Source: an uncultured Faecalibacterium sp. (GTDB lineage: Bacteria; Bacillota; Clostridia; Oscillospirales; Ruminococcaceae). From it: a DNA stretch of 19,883 nucleotides. The stretch spans positions 1 through 19,883 of the forward strand of contig CAKSZS010000038.1 in NCBI GenBank assembly GCA_934525845.1, read 5' to 3'. Both the position numbers and the translations under genes were made by a program. The first letter of the stretch is position 1, and the number at the start of each line of letters is the position of its first letter. The notes below the pieces were generated by a model. It did no database searches, was not told where the DNA came from, and saw only the letters and a list, made by a program, of their open reading frames with translations. This document shows, piece by piece, positions 1 to 8,554 of the stretch.

Positions 1-15
1 GAACCTCCTGCAAAC

Positions 16-63
16 AAAAAACGTACCCGAACCCTTTCTCATAGAGAATTGGGTTCGAGTACG
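16..63 (-). terminator. Rho-independent terminator of tRNA-Val
   Basis: Read on the minus strand, a 13-bp stem (one T.G pair) is formed by 51-63 and 22-34, with a second short TTCTC/GAGAA stem in the loop, followed directly by six T residues. It begins 8 bp after the 3' end of the tRNA, so the tRNA is probably a single-gene transcript. Confidence 0.9.
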
Positions 64-70
64 AACTGTA

Positions 71-146
71 TGGTGGACGGTACAGGACTCGAACCTGTGA
101 CCTCCTGCACGTCAAGCAGATGCTCTACCAGCTGAGCTAACCGTCC
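71..146 (-). tRNA. tRNA-Val (anticodon GAC)
   Basis: The reverse complement folds into a complete 76-nt cloverleaf. A 7-bp acceptor stem pairs GGACGGT with ACCGTCC; the D arm contains AGCTCAGCTGGTAGAGC; the anticodon stem CTGC/GCAG encloses the 7-nt loop TTGACGT with anticodon GAC; the T arm contains GGTTCGAGTCC. The discriminator A is followed by an encoded CCA (71-73). GAC reads GUC and GUU valine codons. It stands alone, divergent from ruvC, with its own promoter and terminator. Confidence 0.95.
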
Positions 147-176
147 ATATTCTGTTTTGCCAAAATCAGCTTATTT

Positions 177-205
177 ATATTATCATACCTTTCTGCAAAA
201 AGCAA
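177..205 (-). promoter_or_regulatory. Promoter of tRNA-Val
   Basis: On the minus strand, -35 TTGCTT (200-205), a 17-bp spacer and -10 TAATAT (177-182) preceded by TGA, an extended -10. It lies about 30 bp upstream of the tRNA 5' end. The AT-rich stretch beyond it (206-240, several T and A runs) may serve as an upstream element. Confidence 0.7.
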
Positions 206-309
206 GCCTTTTTTCAAAAATTGTAAAACTTTTTTGAAAGTACGGCGGCGCGCACCGCATTTTTTACGATGTCATGCGGATCGGGTGCCGGACGAAAGCG
301 GGGTTTCGG

Positions 310-338
310 TTGCTCACACTGTTTTGTTGTGGTATAAT
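310..338 (+). promoter_or_regulatory. Promoter of ruvC operon
   Basis: -35 TTGCTC (310-315), 17-bp spacer and perfect -10 TATAAT (333-338), preceded by TGG in the string TGTGG, an extended -10. The start codon of ruvC follows 42 bp later. The same TGTGG-TAxxAT module occurs at both rRNA promoters at the right edge of the window. Confidence 0.85.
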
Positions 339-380
339 AAGACGATTATAATAGGTGAACTGTCGGAAAGGGAACAGAGG

Positions 381-893
381 ATGAGAGTTTTGGGCATCGA
401 CCCCGGCTACGCCATCGTGGGCTGGGGAGTGGTGGATTATGTGGGCAACCGGTTTGCGCCGGTGGATTTCGGGGCGGTTTGCACCGATGCGGGCGTGCCC
501 TTTGAGCGCCGGCTGGACGAGGTGTATGCCGGCGTGAAAGAGGTCATCGAGCGGACCAAGCCCGAGGTGCTGGCCATCGAAAAGCTGTTCTACCAGCACA
601 ACCAGACCACCGTCATCGGCGTGGCCGAGGCCCGCGGGGTCATTCTGCTGGCGGCGGCGCAGGCGGGTCTGCCCATCTACGAGTACACCCCCATGCAGGT
701 CAAGCAGGCGGTGACCGGTTACGGCAAGGCGGTCAAAAAGCAGGTGCAGGAGATGACCCGGATGCTGCTGAGTCTGCCCGCCGTGCCCAAGCCCGACGAT
801 ACCGCCGACGCGCTGGCCATGGCCATCACCTTCTGCCACACCAACGGCAACCAGCTCAACCGCTACACCCGCCGCGTGGCCGGGCCGATTTGA
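381..893 (+). CDS. ruvC: Holliday junction endodeoxyribonuclease RuvC
   Basis: 170 aa, the usual size for RuvC. It opens with MRVLGIDPG, placing the first catalytic aspartate at D7; E67 lies in AIEKLFYQHN, and D140 and D143 in PDDTADALA, so the four metal-binding acidic residues of the RNase H-like fold are all present. RuvC nicks the two strands of a Holliday junction symmetrically so that it resolves into two duplexes, working with RuvAB in the cytoplasm. An in-frame upstream ATG at 234 would add 49 residues unlike the family and would put the start before the promoter, so 381 was chosen; AGAGG sits just before it. First gene of ruvC-ruvA-ruvB. ruvA begins 12 bp after its last codon, with its ribosome site overlapping the stop. 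Confidence 0.96.
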   Translation: MRVLGIDPGYAIVGWGVVDYVGNRFAPVDFGAVCTDAGVPFERRLDEVYAGVKEVIERTKPEVLAIEKLFYQHNQTTVIGVAEARGVILLAAAQAGLPIYEYTPMQVKQAVTGYGKAVKKQVQEMTRMLLSLPAVPKPDDTADALAMAITFCHTNGNQLNRYTRRVAGPI

Positions 894-904
894 GGTGTTT
901 TTTT

Positions 905-1519
905 ATGATCTACTGCTTAACTGGAAAAATCGTCAAAAAAACCATGAACGCCGTGGTGCTCAGCTGCGGCGGAGTGGGTTACTACACCCAGTGCCCGGCC
1001 AGCGTGGCGGGGGCGCTGCCCGGCGTGAGCAAGGAAGCGACCTTATATACGGTCATGAGCGTGACCGAGAACGACGTGAGCCTGTACGGCTTTGCCACCG
1101 AGGAACAGCAGAGCTGCTTTGAGCTGCTTACCTCGGTGTCCGGTGTGGGTGCCAAGGTCGGCCTGGCCATCCTCAGCGTCATGGAACCCCAGCGGGTGGC
1201 GCTGGCCATCTCGGCGGGGGACCACAAGGCGTTCAAGGCGGCCTCCGGCGTCGGCCCCAAGCTGGCCCAGCGCATCGTGCTGGAACTGAAGGACAAGGTG
1301 GCCAAGGGCTTTGTGGACGGCATCTCGCTGGAAGATGTGGCCGGTGCGGCATCCGAGGCCCCGGCCTCCCAAAGCAGTGCCCAGGCCATTGCCGCGCTGG
1401 TCTCGCTGGGCTACAGCCAGAGCGAGGCGGCCCTGGCCATTTCCAAGATCGATGCGGCCCTTCCCGTGGAAGAGATCATCAAGCTGGCCCTGCGCGGCAT
1501 GGCAGCAGGCAGGAGGTAA
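905..1519 (+). CDS. ruvA: Holliday junction branch-migration protein RuvA
   Basis: 204 aa, matching E. coli RuvA (203 aa). The N-terminal OB-fold (MIYCLTGKIV to about residue 65) is followed by two helix-hairpin-helix motifs (TSVSGVGAKVGLAIL, 76-90; KAASGVGPKLAQRIVLELKD, 111-130), a loose Ala/Ser-rich linker (145-158) and a C-terminal RuvB-binding three-helix domain (about 159-200, ALVSLGY). RuvA tetramers clamp the Holliday junction and load RuvB rings. The start at 905 is chosen over an upstream TTG because TGAGGTG, overlapping the ruvC stop, lies 7 nt before this ATG and because MIYxLxG is the family's normal start. ruvB follows after 3 nt. Confidence 0.96.
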   Translation: MIYCLTGKIVKKTMNAVVLSCGGVGYYTQCPASVAGALPGVSKEATLYTVMSVTENDVSLYGFATEEQQSCFELLTSVSGVGAKVGLAILSVMEPQRVALAISAGDHKAFKAASGVGPKLAQRIVLELKDKVAKGFVDGISLEDVAGAASEAPASQSSAQAIAALVSLGYSQSEAALAISKIDAALPVEEIIKLALRGMAAGRR

Positions 1520-1522
1520 GCA

Positions 1523-2578
<1,056 letters not shown>

Positions 2579-2606
2579 ACCCTTTAGAAATGGAAAGGAG
2601 GACGCT

Positions 2607-3482
2607 ATGCGCCCTGCAGATACCTGGAAAGATTACGAGCTGCTGGATGCCACCGGCGGCAACCGCCTGGAACGCTGGGGAGAGACGATCCTGATCCGTC
2701 CCGACCCGCAGGTGGTGTGGAAGACCCCCAAGCAAAGCCCGCTGTGGGCCAAGGCCGATGCCGTTTACCACCGCTCCAATCAGGGCGGCGGCGAGTGGGA
2801 ATACAAGCGCCGCCTGCCGGAGAAATGGAAAATTTCCTGCGGCGAGGGTGAGGACAAGCTGACCCTCATCGTCAGCCCCACCGGCTTCAAGCACACCGGC
2901 GTGTTCCCGGAACAGGCCGTCAACTGGGCCTGGTACCAGCAGAAAATTCGTGCGGCGGGCCGTCCGGTGAAGGTGCTGAACCTGTTCGGTTACACCGGCG
3001 GGGCTACCCTGGCCTGCGCGGCAGCGGGTGCCACCGTCTGCCATGTGGACGCTTCCAAGGGCATCGTGGCCTGGGGCAAGGACAACGCGGCAGCCAGCGG
3101 CCTGGCCGACCGGCCCATCCGCTGGCTGGTGGACGACTGCGCCAAGTTCGTGGCCCGCGAGAAGCGCCGCGGCAACGTGTACGACGGCATCATCATGGAC
3201 CCGCCCAGCTATGGCCGCGGCCCCGGCGGAGAGATCTGGAAGCTGGAAGACTGCATCTATGACCTCATCAGCCAGTGTGAAGAGGTGCTGAGCGACACGC
3301 CGCTGTTCTTTGCGGTGAACAGCTATACCACCGGCCTGTCTCCGGCAGTCATGGAGTATATGCTCAAGACCACCCTGGTGCCCCGCTTTAGCGGCAGGAC
3401 CAGCTGTGACGAGATCGGCCTGCCGGTGTCCGCCACCGGCGGCGTGGTGCCCTGCGGTGCCACGGCCATCTGGGAAGAATAA
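2607..3482 (+). CDS. Class I SAM-dependent methyltransferase (RlmI/RlmK-like)
   Basis: 291 aa. It matches the catalytic half of the COG1092 / RlmK-type rRNA methyltransferases: SAM-binding loop NLFGYTGGAT (125-134), an acidic residue after strand 2 (D148 in HVDAS), a DD pair (176-177) before the next helix, and catalytic motif DPPSYGRG (198-205). The first ~120 residues are a small beta-rich domain (TGFKHTGVFPEQ) that usually precedes the fold. No PUA or THUMP domain is present, so it is shorter than E. coli RlmI or RlmK. An rRNA base is the likely substrate, but the target position cannot be read from sequence. A strong ribosome site (AAAGGAGG) lies 28 bp after ruvB, suggesting cotranscription with the ruv genes. 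Confidence 0.85.
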   Translation: MRPADTWKDYELLDATGGNRLERWGETILIRPDPQVVWKTPKQSPLWAKADAVYHRSNQGGGEWEYKRRLPEKWKISCGEGEDKLTLIVSPTGFKHTGVFPEQAVNWAWYQQKIRAAGRPVKVLNLFGYTGGATLACAAAGATVCHVDASKGIVAWGKDNAAASGLADRPIRWLVDDCAKFVAREKRRGNVYDGIIMDPPSYGRGPGGEIWKLEDCIYDLISQCEEVLSDTPLFFAVNSYTTGLSPAVMEYMLKTTLVPRFSGRTSCDEIGLPVSATGGVVPCGATAIWEE

Positions 3483-3501
3483 ATAAGCCGAAACGATTGA
3501 A

Positions 3502-3593
3502 ATGGCCTCCGCTTTGCTCTGGCCATATTCAGCGGAAAATAGATTTTTAATTTTGCGTTTGTCGCGGCCTGCGGGCCGCTCCAAACGCATTTT
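3502..3593. other. Nested hairpin cluster, possible terminator
   Basis: The gap between the methyltransferase and ecfA1 holds an ATGGCC/GGCCAT hairpin (3502-3507 with 3521-3526) and a stronger two-part hairpin. In the latter, TGCGTTTG (3554-3561) pairs with CAAACGCA (3582-3589); a TC/TC internal loop follows; then GCGGCC pairs with GGCCGC around a TGCG tetraloop (3564-3579). Four T residues follow (3590-3593), so it may end the ruv transcript weakly. The short T run makes this uncertain. Confidence 0.5.
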
Positions 3594-3657
3594 CACGGGA
3601 GGGGCCGCCCTAGGCAGCCATCCTGAAAAAACAAAAAAGATCCAAGAATGGGGTACA

Positions 3658-3674
3658 GCCCCTTTCAGAGGGGC
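3658..3674 (+). promoter_or_regulatory. Small hairpin in ecfA1 leader
   Basis: GCCCCT (3658-3663) pairs with AGGGGC (3669-3674) around a 5-nt loop, 23 bp before the ecfA1 start. It is preceded by an A-rich stretch (3625-3640). No good -35/-10 pair was found between 3483 and 3697, so the ecf genes may depend on read-through from the ruv operon. Confidence 0.4.
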
Positions 3675-3697
3675 GCACCACCAGAAAGAGAGCAACC

Positions 3698-4537
3698 ATG
3701 GAAGAAACGATTTTAACTGCTGAAAATTTGAAGTTCCGCTACGACATCGAACAGCCGGTCTACGCGCTGGACGGGGTGTCCGTGGGCGTGCAGCGCGGCG
3801 AATTTGTGGCCGTGCTGGGGGCCAACGGCTGCGGAAAATCCACGCTGGCCAAGCACTTCAACGCCATCCTGCTGCCCGAGAGCGGCAAGGTGTATGTGGA
3901 GGGCATGGACACCGCCGATGACAACAAGCTGTACGACATCCGCCAGACCGTGGGCATGGTATTCCAGAACCCGGACAACCAGATCGTCGCCACGGTGGTG
4001 GAAGAAGACGTGGCCTTTGCACTGGAAAACCTGGGCGTGCCGCCCGAAGAGATGCGCCGCCGGGTGGATGACTCCATGAAGATGGCCGGCATCTACGAGT
4101 ACCGGGAGCGTGCGCCCCACAACCTGTCCGGCGGCCAGAAGCAGCGCGTTGCCATTGCGGGCGTAGTCGCCATGCGGCCGGACTGCCTGATCCTGGACGA
4201 GGCCACCGCCATGCTGGACCCCCGGGGCCGGGAACAGGTCATGCAGACCATCCACCACCTGAACAAGAACATGGGCATCACCGTGGTGTCCATCACCCAC
4301 TATATGGAGGAAGCCGCTCAGGCTGACCGCGTGATCGTCATGAGCAAGGGCCATGTGGTGATGGAGGGCACCCCGAAAGAGGTGTTCAGCCAGACCGAAA
4401 AGGTGCGCAGTCTGCATCTGGACGTGCCGCAGGCCGCAGAACTGCGGGACGAGCTGGTGAAGGCCGGCATCCCGATGCCGGAGGGCATCATCGACACCGG
4501 CGAATGCGCACAGGCTCTGTATGAGCTGCTGAACTAA
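3698..4537 (+). CDS. ecfA1: ECF transporter ATPase EcfA1
   Basis: 279 aa ABC ATPase of the energy-coupling factor module. Walker A GANGCGKS (41-48), Q-loop MVFQNPDNQIVATVVEEDVAF (88-108), ABC signature LSGGQKQR (143-150), Walker B LILDEA (164-169) with the D-loop MLDPRGR typical of EcfA1, and the H-loop in SITHYMEEA. It pairs with EcfA2 to power EcfT and exchangeable substrate-binding S components that import vitamins or metals. The Q-loop form FQNPDNQ is characteristic of the family. The start follows a modest AGAGAG ribosome site. ecfA2 follows after 15 bp. No S-component gene is adjacent, as expected for a group II (shared) ECF module. Confidence 0.95.
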   Translation: MEETILTAENLKFRYDIEQPVYALDGVSVGVQRGEFVAVLGANGCGKSTLAKHFNAILLPESGKVYVEGMDTADDNKLYDIRQTVGMVFQNPDNQIVATVVEEDVAFALENLGVPPEEMRRRVDDSMKMAGIYEYRERAPHNLSGGQKQRVAIAGVVAMRPDCLILDEATAMLDPRGREQVMQTIHHLNKNMGITVVSITHYMEEAAQADRVIVMSKGHVVMEGTPKEVFSQTEKVRSLHLDVPQAAELRDELVKAGIPMPEGIIDTGECAQALYELLN

Positions 4538-4552
4538 GGGGGAGGGGACGAA

Positions 4553-5473
4553 ATGGCAGATATTATTAAGGTGGAACACCTGAGCTACGTCTACAACCCC
4601 GGGATGCCCAACGCGGTGACCGCGCTGGATGACGTGAGCTTTACCGTGGAAGAGGGCGACTTTGTGGGCATCATCGGGGCCACCGGCTCCGGCAAGAGCA
4701 CCCTCATCACCCACATGAACGGCCTGAACCAGCCCACCAGCGGCAAAATTTATATCGACGGCCGCGACCTGTGGGCCGAGCCGGAAAAGATCCGGGAATT
4801 CCGTTTTCTCACCGGACTGGTGTTCCAGTACCCGGAATACCAGCTGTTTGAGGAGACCTGCTACAAGGACATTGCGTTCGGCCCCAGGAACATGGGCCTG
4901 GACGAAGCGGAGATCGACCGCCGCGTGCACGAAGCGGCTGACTTTGTGGGCCTGGACCCGGCGCTGCTGGAACGCAGCCCCTTTGAGCTGTCCGGCGGTC
5001 AGAAGCGCCGCGTGGCTGTGGCCGGTGTCATGGCCATGAAACCCCGCATCCTGGTGCTGGACGAGCCTGCCGCCGGTCTGGATCCGGAGGGCCGGGATGA
5101 CATCCTGTCCGAGGTGAAGGAGTACCACAAAAAGACCGGCACCACCGTGCTGCTGGTGTCCCACAGCATGGAGGACATTGCCAAGTACGCCAACCGGGTG
5201 CTGGTGATGAGCAACAAGAAAATCGCCATGTACGACACGGTGGAAAAGGTGTTCGCCCGCGCCCCGGAACTGCTGGAGCTGGGCCTGAGCGTGCCGCAGG
5301 TGACCAAAATTTTCCTCAAACTGCGGGAGATGGGGGTGGACGTCCCGGCAGACGTGTACACCATTCCGTATGCCGTCAAGATGATCCTGGAGGCCAAGCG
5401 CCGCCGCGATGCCGGGGAGAGCCTTGTGCTGCCCCGGGACAATGACAAGAAAGAAGGTGCTGCAGAATGCTGA
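4553..5473 (+). CDS. ecfA2: ECF transporter ATPase EcfA2
   Basis: 306 aa ABC ATPase, partner of EcfA1. Walker A GATGSGKS (42-49), Q-loop LVFQYPEYQLFEET (89-102), signature LSGGQKRR (146-153), Walker B LVLDEP (167-172) with AAGLDPEGR after it, and H-loop SHSMEDIA. FQYPEYQLF and DEPAAGLDP mark it as the EcfA2 rather than the EcfA1 subunit. The C-terminal extension (about 240-306) includes the typical PQVTKIF segment. GGGGAGGGGAC before the ATG gives a good ribosome site. Its last 7 bp overlap the ecfT start, so the two are translationally coupled. Confidence 0.95.
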   Translation: MADIIKVEHLSYVYNPGMPNAVTALDDVSFTVEEGDFVGIIGATGSGKSTLITHMNGLNQPTSGKIYIDGRDLWAEPEKIREFRFLTGLVFQYPEYQLFEETCYKDIAFGPRNMGLDEAEIDRRVHEAADFVGLDPALLERSPFELSGGQKRRVAVAGVMAMKPRILVLDEPAAGLDPEGRDDILSEVKEYHKKTGTTVLLVSHSMEDIAKYANRVLVMSNKKIAMYDTVEKVFARAPELLELGLSVPQVTKIFLKLREMGVDVPADVYTIPYAVKMILEAKRRRDAGESLVLPRDNDKKEGAAEC

Positions 5474-6282
5474 GAGATATCACCATCGGCCAGCACTTTC
5501 CCGGCAACAGCCTGGTGCACCGGTTCGACCCGCGCCTGAAGCTGGTGTTGACCATCGTTTACATCGTGCTGCTGTTTGCAGCGTCCAATCCGCTGGGCCT
5601 GACCCTGTCCATCCTGTTCCTGGCCGTCATGTACAAGGTGGCCAAAATTCCCGGCAAGATGATCCTCAAGAGCCTGAAGCCCATCTTCCCCATCATCGTG
5701 TTCACAGCGGTGCTGAATTTGTTCTTTGTGTCCGGCGAGGGCGACCCGCTGGTGCACATCGGGTTTTTGAAAATCTATGCCGAGGGTCTGCGCTATGCCA
5801 TTCTGATGGCGGTGCGCGTCATGGCGCTGATCGCGGGCACCAGCCTGCTCACCTACACCACCAGCCCCATCGTGCTGACGGATGCCATCGAGCAGCTGCT
5901 GAAGCCGCTGGGCAAACTGCACTTCCCGGTGCACGAGCTGGCCATGATGATGAGCATCGCCCTGCGGTTCATCCCGACCCTGATCGAGGAGACCGACAAG
6001 ATCATGAACGCCCAGAAGGCCCGCGGTGCCCAGCTGGACACCGGCAAGATGACCGACCGGGTCAAGGCGCTGGTGCCGGTGCTGATCCCGCTGTTCATTT
6101 CTGCGTTCCGCCGCGCCGACGAGCTGGCCATGGCCATGGAGTGCCGCTGCTACCGCGGCGGTGAGGGCCGCACCCGGCTGAAGGTCCTGCGCTGTGAAAA
6201 GCAGGACTACATCGACCTGGCTGTCTGCATCGCCTGCTTTGCGGTGATTCTGGCGTCCCGGCTGGTGTTCCCGAACTTTTAA
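5467..6282 (+). CDS. ecfT: ECF transporter transmembrane protein EcfT
   Basis: 271 aa integral membrane subunit (CbiQ family). It has the typical N-terminus (PGNSLVHRFDPRLKL, 12-26), then hydrophobic segments at about 26-56, 72-90, 106-130 and 252-268. The coupling-helix motif ARG is intact (185-187, AQKARGA). The second motif reads CRCYRG (226-231), following MAME. These arginines contact EcfA1 and EcfA2. The gene overlaps ecfA2 by 7 bp. It ends an ecfA1-ecfA2-ecfT unit that is followed, after a hairpin-rich gap, by truA, a neighbourhood conserved in Firmicutes. Confidence 0.94.
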   Translation: MLRDITIGQHFPGNSLVHRFDPRLKLVLTIVYIVLLFAASNPLGLTLSILFLAVMYKVAKIPGKMILKSLKPIFPIIVFTAVLNLFFVSGEGDPLVHIGFLKIYAEGLRYAILMAVRVMALIAGTSLLTYTTSPIVLTDAIEQLLKPLGKLHFPVHELAMMMSIALRFIPTLIEETDKIMNAQKARGAQLDTGKMTDRVKALVPVLIPLFISAFRRADELAMAMECRCYRGGEGRTRLKVLRCEKQDYIDLAVCIACFAVILASRLVFPNF

Positions 6283-6295
6283 AGGAACGGAATAT

Positions 6296-6384
6296 GTTCT
6301 CTTTTGACGCACAAAAGAGAACCAGAAAAGCGCCAGCGATTTCGACGCGCTGGACCCACGAATCAAGGGCTGCTCGCCCTTGAT
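6296..6384. repeat. Three consecutive hairpins in ecfT-truA gap
   Basis: Starting 14 bp after the ecfT stop there are three inverted repeats. GTTCTCTTTTG/CAAAAGAGAAC is a perfect 11-bp stem with loop ACGCA (6296-6322). CCAGCG/CGCTGG is a 6-bp stem (6333-6353). ATCAAGGGC/GCCCTTGAT is a perfect 9-bp stem with loop TGCTC (6362-6384). None has a T tract after it, so they do not look like ordinary terminators. A dispersed intergenic repeat or an mRNA-processing or stability module is possible. Confidence 0.7.
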
Positions 6385-6402
6385 AATCCCAAAGTTGTTG
6401 TC

Positions 6403-6449
6403 AAAACGGAAAAAAGCTAGCGCTGCGCTTCACGCTTTTTTCTCGTTTT
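6403..6449 (+). promoter_or_regulatory. Large A/T-armed hairpin before truA
   Basis: GAAAAAAGC (6409-6417) pairs with GCTTTTTTC (6434-6442). The stem extends by AAAACG (6403-6408) with CGTTTT (6444-6449) across a one-base bulge, and an AGCG/CGCT mini-stem sits in the loop (6419-6429). A competing pairing exists between CGGAAAAA (6407-6414) and TTTTTCCG (6446-6453). It ends 23 bp before the truA ATG. It could be a terminator for the ecf operon on the plus strand or a regulatory leader of truA. Confidence 0.6.
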
Positions 6450-6472
6450 TCCGATTTGAAAAGACGAAACAG

Positions 6473-7276
6473 ATGAACTTTTTACTTACTCTCGCCTACG
6501 ACGGCACGAATTACTGTGGGTTCCAGGTGCAGCCCAACGGGCGCAGTGTCGCCGCGGCGTTTCAGGATGCCCTGGAAGCGGTGCTTGGTACTCGGCCCGA
6601 CATCAAGGGCTGCAGCCGCACCGACGCGGGCGTGCACGCGCTGGGCTTTATGCTCAATTTCCACGCCGACACCCGCATCCCACCGGAAAAGCTGCCGTTG
6701 GCGCTGAACCAGCACCTGCCCCCGGACATCCGGGTGCTGGCGGCGCGGGTGGTGCCGGAGGAATTCCACGCCCGGTATGCCGCCCACACCAAGACCTATC
6801 TTTACCGCATCCACAATCACCCCATTGATTCGCCATTCGATGCGGCGTATTATACCCGTATGCCGAAACATCTGGACGAAGCACGGATGCAGGCGGCGGC
6901 GCAGCAATTCGTGGGCACCCACGATTTTCTCGCCCTGTGCGCGGCGGGCAGCTCGGCGGCGGCTCACGGAGACACCGTGCGCACCATCACCGACTGCCAC
7001 GTCACCCGGCAGGGGGACGAGATCGCCATTGAGGTGACCGCCGACGGCTACCTGTATAACATGGTGCGCATCCTGGCAGGCACCCTGTGCGAAGCCGGGG
7101 CGGGTCGGTTGGATCCGGCGGACATCCCGGCCATTCTGGAAAGCCGGGACCGCAGCCGGGCGGGGCCGACGCTGCCGGCCAAGGGGCTGTTTTTAAAATG
7201 TGTGGCGTATGATGCACCCTCTCAGGCCGCTTTGTGCAGAGAGGAAAAGGCTGTTACGGAGGAAAACCATTCATGA
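6473..7276 (+). CDS. truA: tRNA pseudouridine(38-40) synthase TruA
   Basis: 267 aa, the normal TruA length. The N-terminus LTLAYDGTNYCGFQVQPN and the catalytic motif CSRTDAGVHALG with nucleophile D51 are textbook. Later segments KTYLYRIHN, FVGTHDFLALC and YNMVRILAGTLCEAG are also conserved in the family. It converts U38, U39 and U40 of the anticodon stem-loop to pseudouridine in many tRNAs. An in-frame ATG at 6380 would add 31 residues encoded by the hairpin region and is rejected; at 6473 the protein starts as the family does. Its ribosome site is weak (GAAAAGAC). The stop TGA overlaps the ATG of the next gene (ATGA). Confidence 0.95.
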   Translation: MNFLLTLAYDGTNYCGFQVQPNGRSVAAAFQDALEAVLGTRPDIKGCSRTDAGVHALGFMLNFHADTRIPPEKLPLALNQHLPPDIRVLAARVVPEEFHARYAAHTKTYLYRIHNHPIDSPFDAAYYTRMPKHLDEARMQAAAQQFVGTHDFLALCAAGSSAAAHGDTVRTITDCHVTRQGDEIAIEVTADGYLYNMVRILAGTLCEAGAGRLDPADIPAILESRDRSRAGPTLPAKGLFLKCVAYDAPSQAALCREEKAVTEENHS

Positions 7277-8496
7277 GAAAAATTCATCGCGGCGGCCGGC
7301 CGGTCAGCGGCGAGCCGCTTTCGGAAGGCCGGGTCGAATACCTGGAGGCTGCGCGGCAGCGGGTGCGAAGCCGGCGGCTGCGGCAGGGCGCGCTCATCGT
7401 GGCGGCGCTGACCATCTTTATCCTGATCGCCACCGGCATGGTGGGCACCTCCATCGCCCGGGTCAAGGATCTTGTGGACAGTGTGCACATCGCCATGACC
7501 CCCAATGCGGGCTGGCCCCAGCAGACCGGCATCAGCGAACTGACGGTCATGGAGCCGCTGTCCGGCAGTTTTGTGGAGCTGGGCGAAGACAGCTGCGTGG
7601 TATACAGTCTGGGCGGCACCCGGCTGAACAGTGTGCAGAGCGGGTATGCCCGCCCGGCGCTGGCCGTGGGAAAAAACCGTTTTGTGCTGTACAACCGCTC
7701 GGGCAATGAACTGCAGGTGGAGAGCCGCACCCAGAATCTGTACACCAAGACCATGGACAATGCCATCTCGCTGTGTGCGGTGGCGGATGCCGGGCAGGTG
7801 GCGGTGGTTACCGATGATCCGGACAGTGTGGCGCGGCTGACCGTCTACAATGCGGCCATGGAACAGACGCTGAGCTGGAACCTGACCAGTGCCGAGGGCA
7901 CCCCTCTGCGCATGGAGTTCTCGCCGGACAGCCGCCGCATCGCGGTGGCAGCCGTGACCGCCAACGGCGGGCAGCTGACCACCAACCTGTATGTGCTGGG
8001 CATCCGACAGGGCGACCCGGTGAATGTGGGCACCGAGGCCAGCATTCCCCAGTGGCTGGGCTGGCTGTCCAATGACACGCTGCTGTGCATTTACGAGACC
8101 CGCGCGGTGCTGTACAACGCAGGCGGCGGGGAAAAGGCTTCCTATGATCTGAGCGGCAGTACGCTGGTGAGTGTATCCGCCGATCCAAACGGCGCGGCGC
8201 TGCTGCTGGAAAACGGCCAGCTGTGCACCGCCGTGGTGCTGGACAAAAATCTGGGCGTGCAGTACAGCAGCGGGGTGTCGACAGCCAACCGCATCGTGCG
8301 GGACGGCAGCACCTTCTATCTGCTGACAGACAGCACGGTGGAGTGCTTCAGCAGCCGGGATGGATACCAGTGGAGCCTGCCGCTGGATGCCCGCCCGCAG
8401 GCGCTGCTGGCCAGCGGCAAACGGCTGCTGGTGTTCAGCGGCAACACGGTGCAGGCGCTGTCAGCCCCGGACGCGGCGGCTTCCGGCGCGCAGTAA
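7273..8496 (+). CDS. Membrane-anchored DUF5711-like beta-propeller protein
   Basis: 407 aa. Residues 1-37 are very basic (cytoplasmic), followed by one transmembrane segment (about 39-61, ALIVAALTIFILIATGMVGTS) and a ~345-residue extracytoplasmic part made of short repeating beta-strand blocks (SPDSRRIAVAAV, VSADPNGAALLLENGQ and similar), as in WD40-like propellers. It resembles the DUF5711 family from Clostridia, for which I know no established function. GGAGG lies 11 nt before the ATG, which overlaps the truA stop by 4 bp. Its position upstream of cvpA and clpE suggests an envelope-related role, but this is inference. The C-terminal Ala-rich tail is probably disordered. Confidence 0.7.
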   Translation: MRKIHRGGRPVSGEPLSEGRVEYLEAARQRVRSRRLRQGALIVAALTIFILIATGMVGTSIARVKDLVDSVHIAMTPNAGWPQQTGISELTVMEPLSGSFVELGEDSCVVYSLGGTRLNSVQSGYARPALAVGKNRFVLYNRSGNELQVESRTQNLYTKTMDNAISLCAVADAGQVAVVTDDPDSVARLTVYNAAMEQTLSWNLTSAEGTPLRMEFSPDSRRIAVAAVTANGGQLTTNLYVLGIRQGDPVNVGTEASIPQWLGWLSNDTLLCIYETRAVLYNAGGGEKASYDLSGSTLVSVSADPNGAALLLENGQLCTAVVLDKNLGVQYSSGVSTANRIVRDGSTFYLLTDSTVECFSSRDGYQWSLPLDARPQALLASGKRLLVFSGNTVQALSAPDAAASGAQ

Positions 8497-8515
8497 AAGA
8501 GAAACCGTGCGATGA

Positions 8516-8524
8516 TTAGCACTC
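8516..8524 (+). promoter_or_regulatory. CIRCE left half-site before cvpA-clpE
   Basis: TTAGCACTC is identical to the left arm of the CIRCE operator bound by HrcA. The expected right arm GAGTGCTAA at 8534-8542 is not there (4 of 9 bases match). It is therefore at most a degenerate operator; no matching promoter was seen. Confidence 0.2.
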
Positions 8525-8554
8525 TTGGGGAGAAAGTAACAGGGAAAACAAGGT

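Noticed and set aside
246..288. GCGG/CCGC stem followed by TTTTTT, resembling a terminator upstream of ruvC
   Set aside because: Only 4 bp of stem and no gene upstream on that strand to terminate.
3713..5164. Long minus-strand open frame opposite the ecfA genes
   Set aside because: The ecfA1/ecfA2 motifs lie on the plus strand; the antisense product is His/Val/Gly-rich with no recognisable domain.
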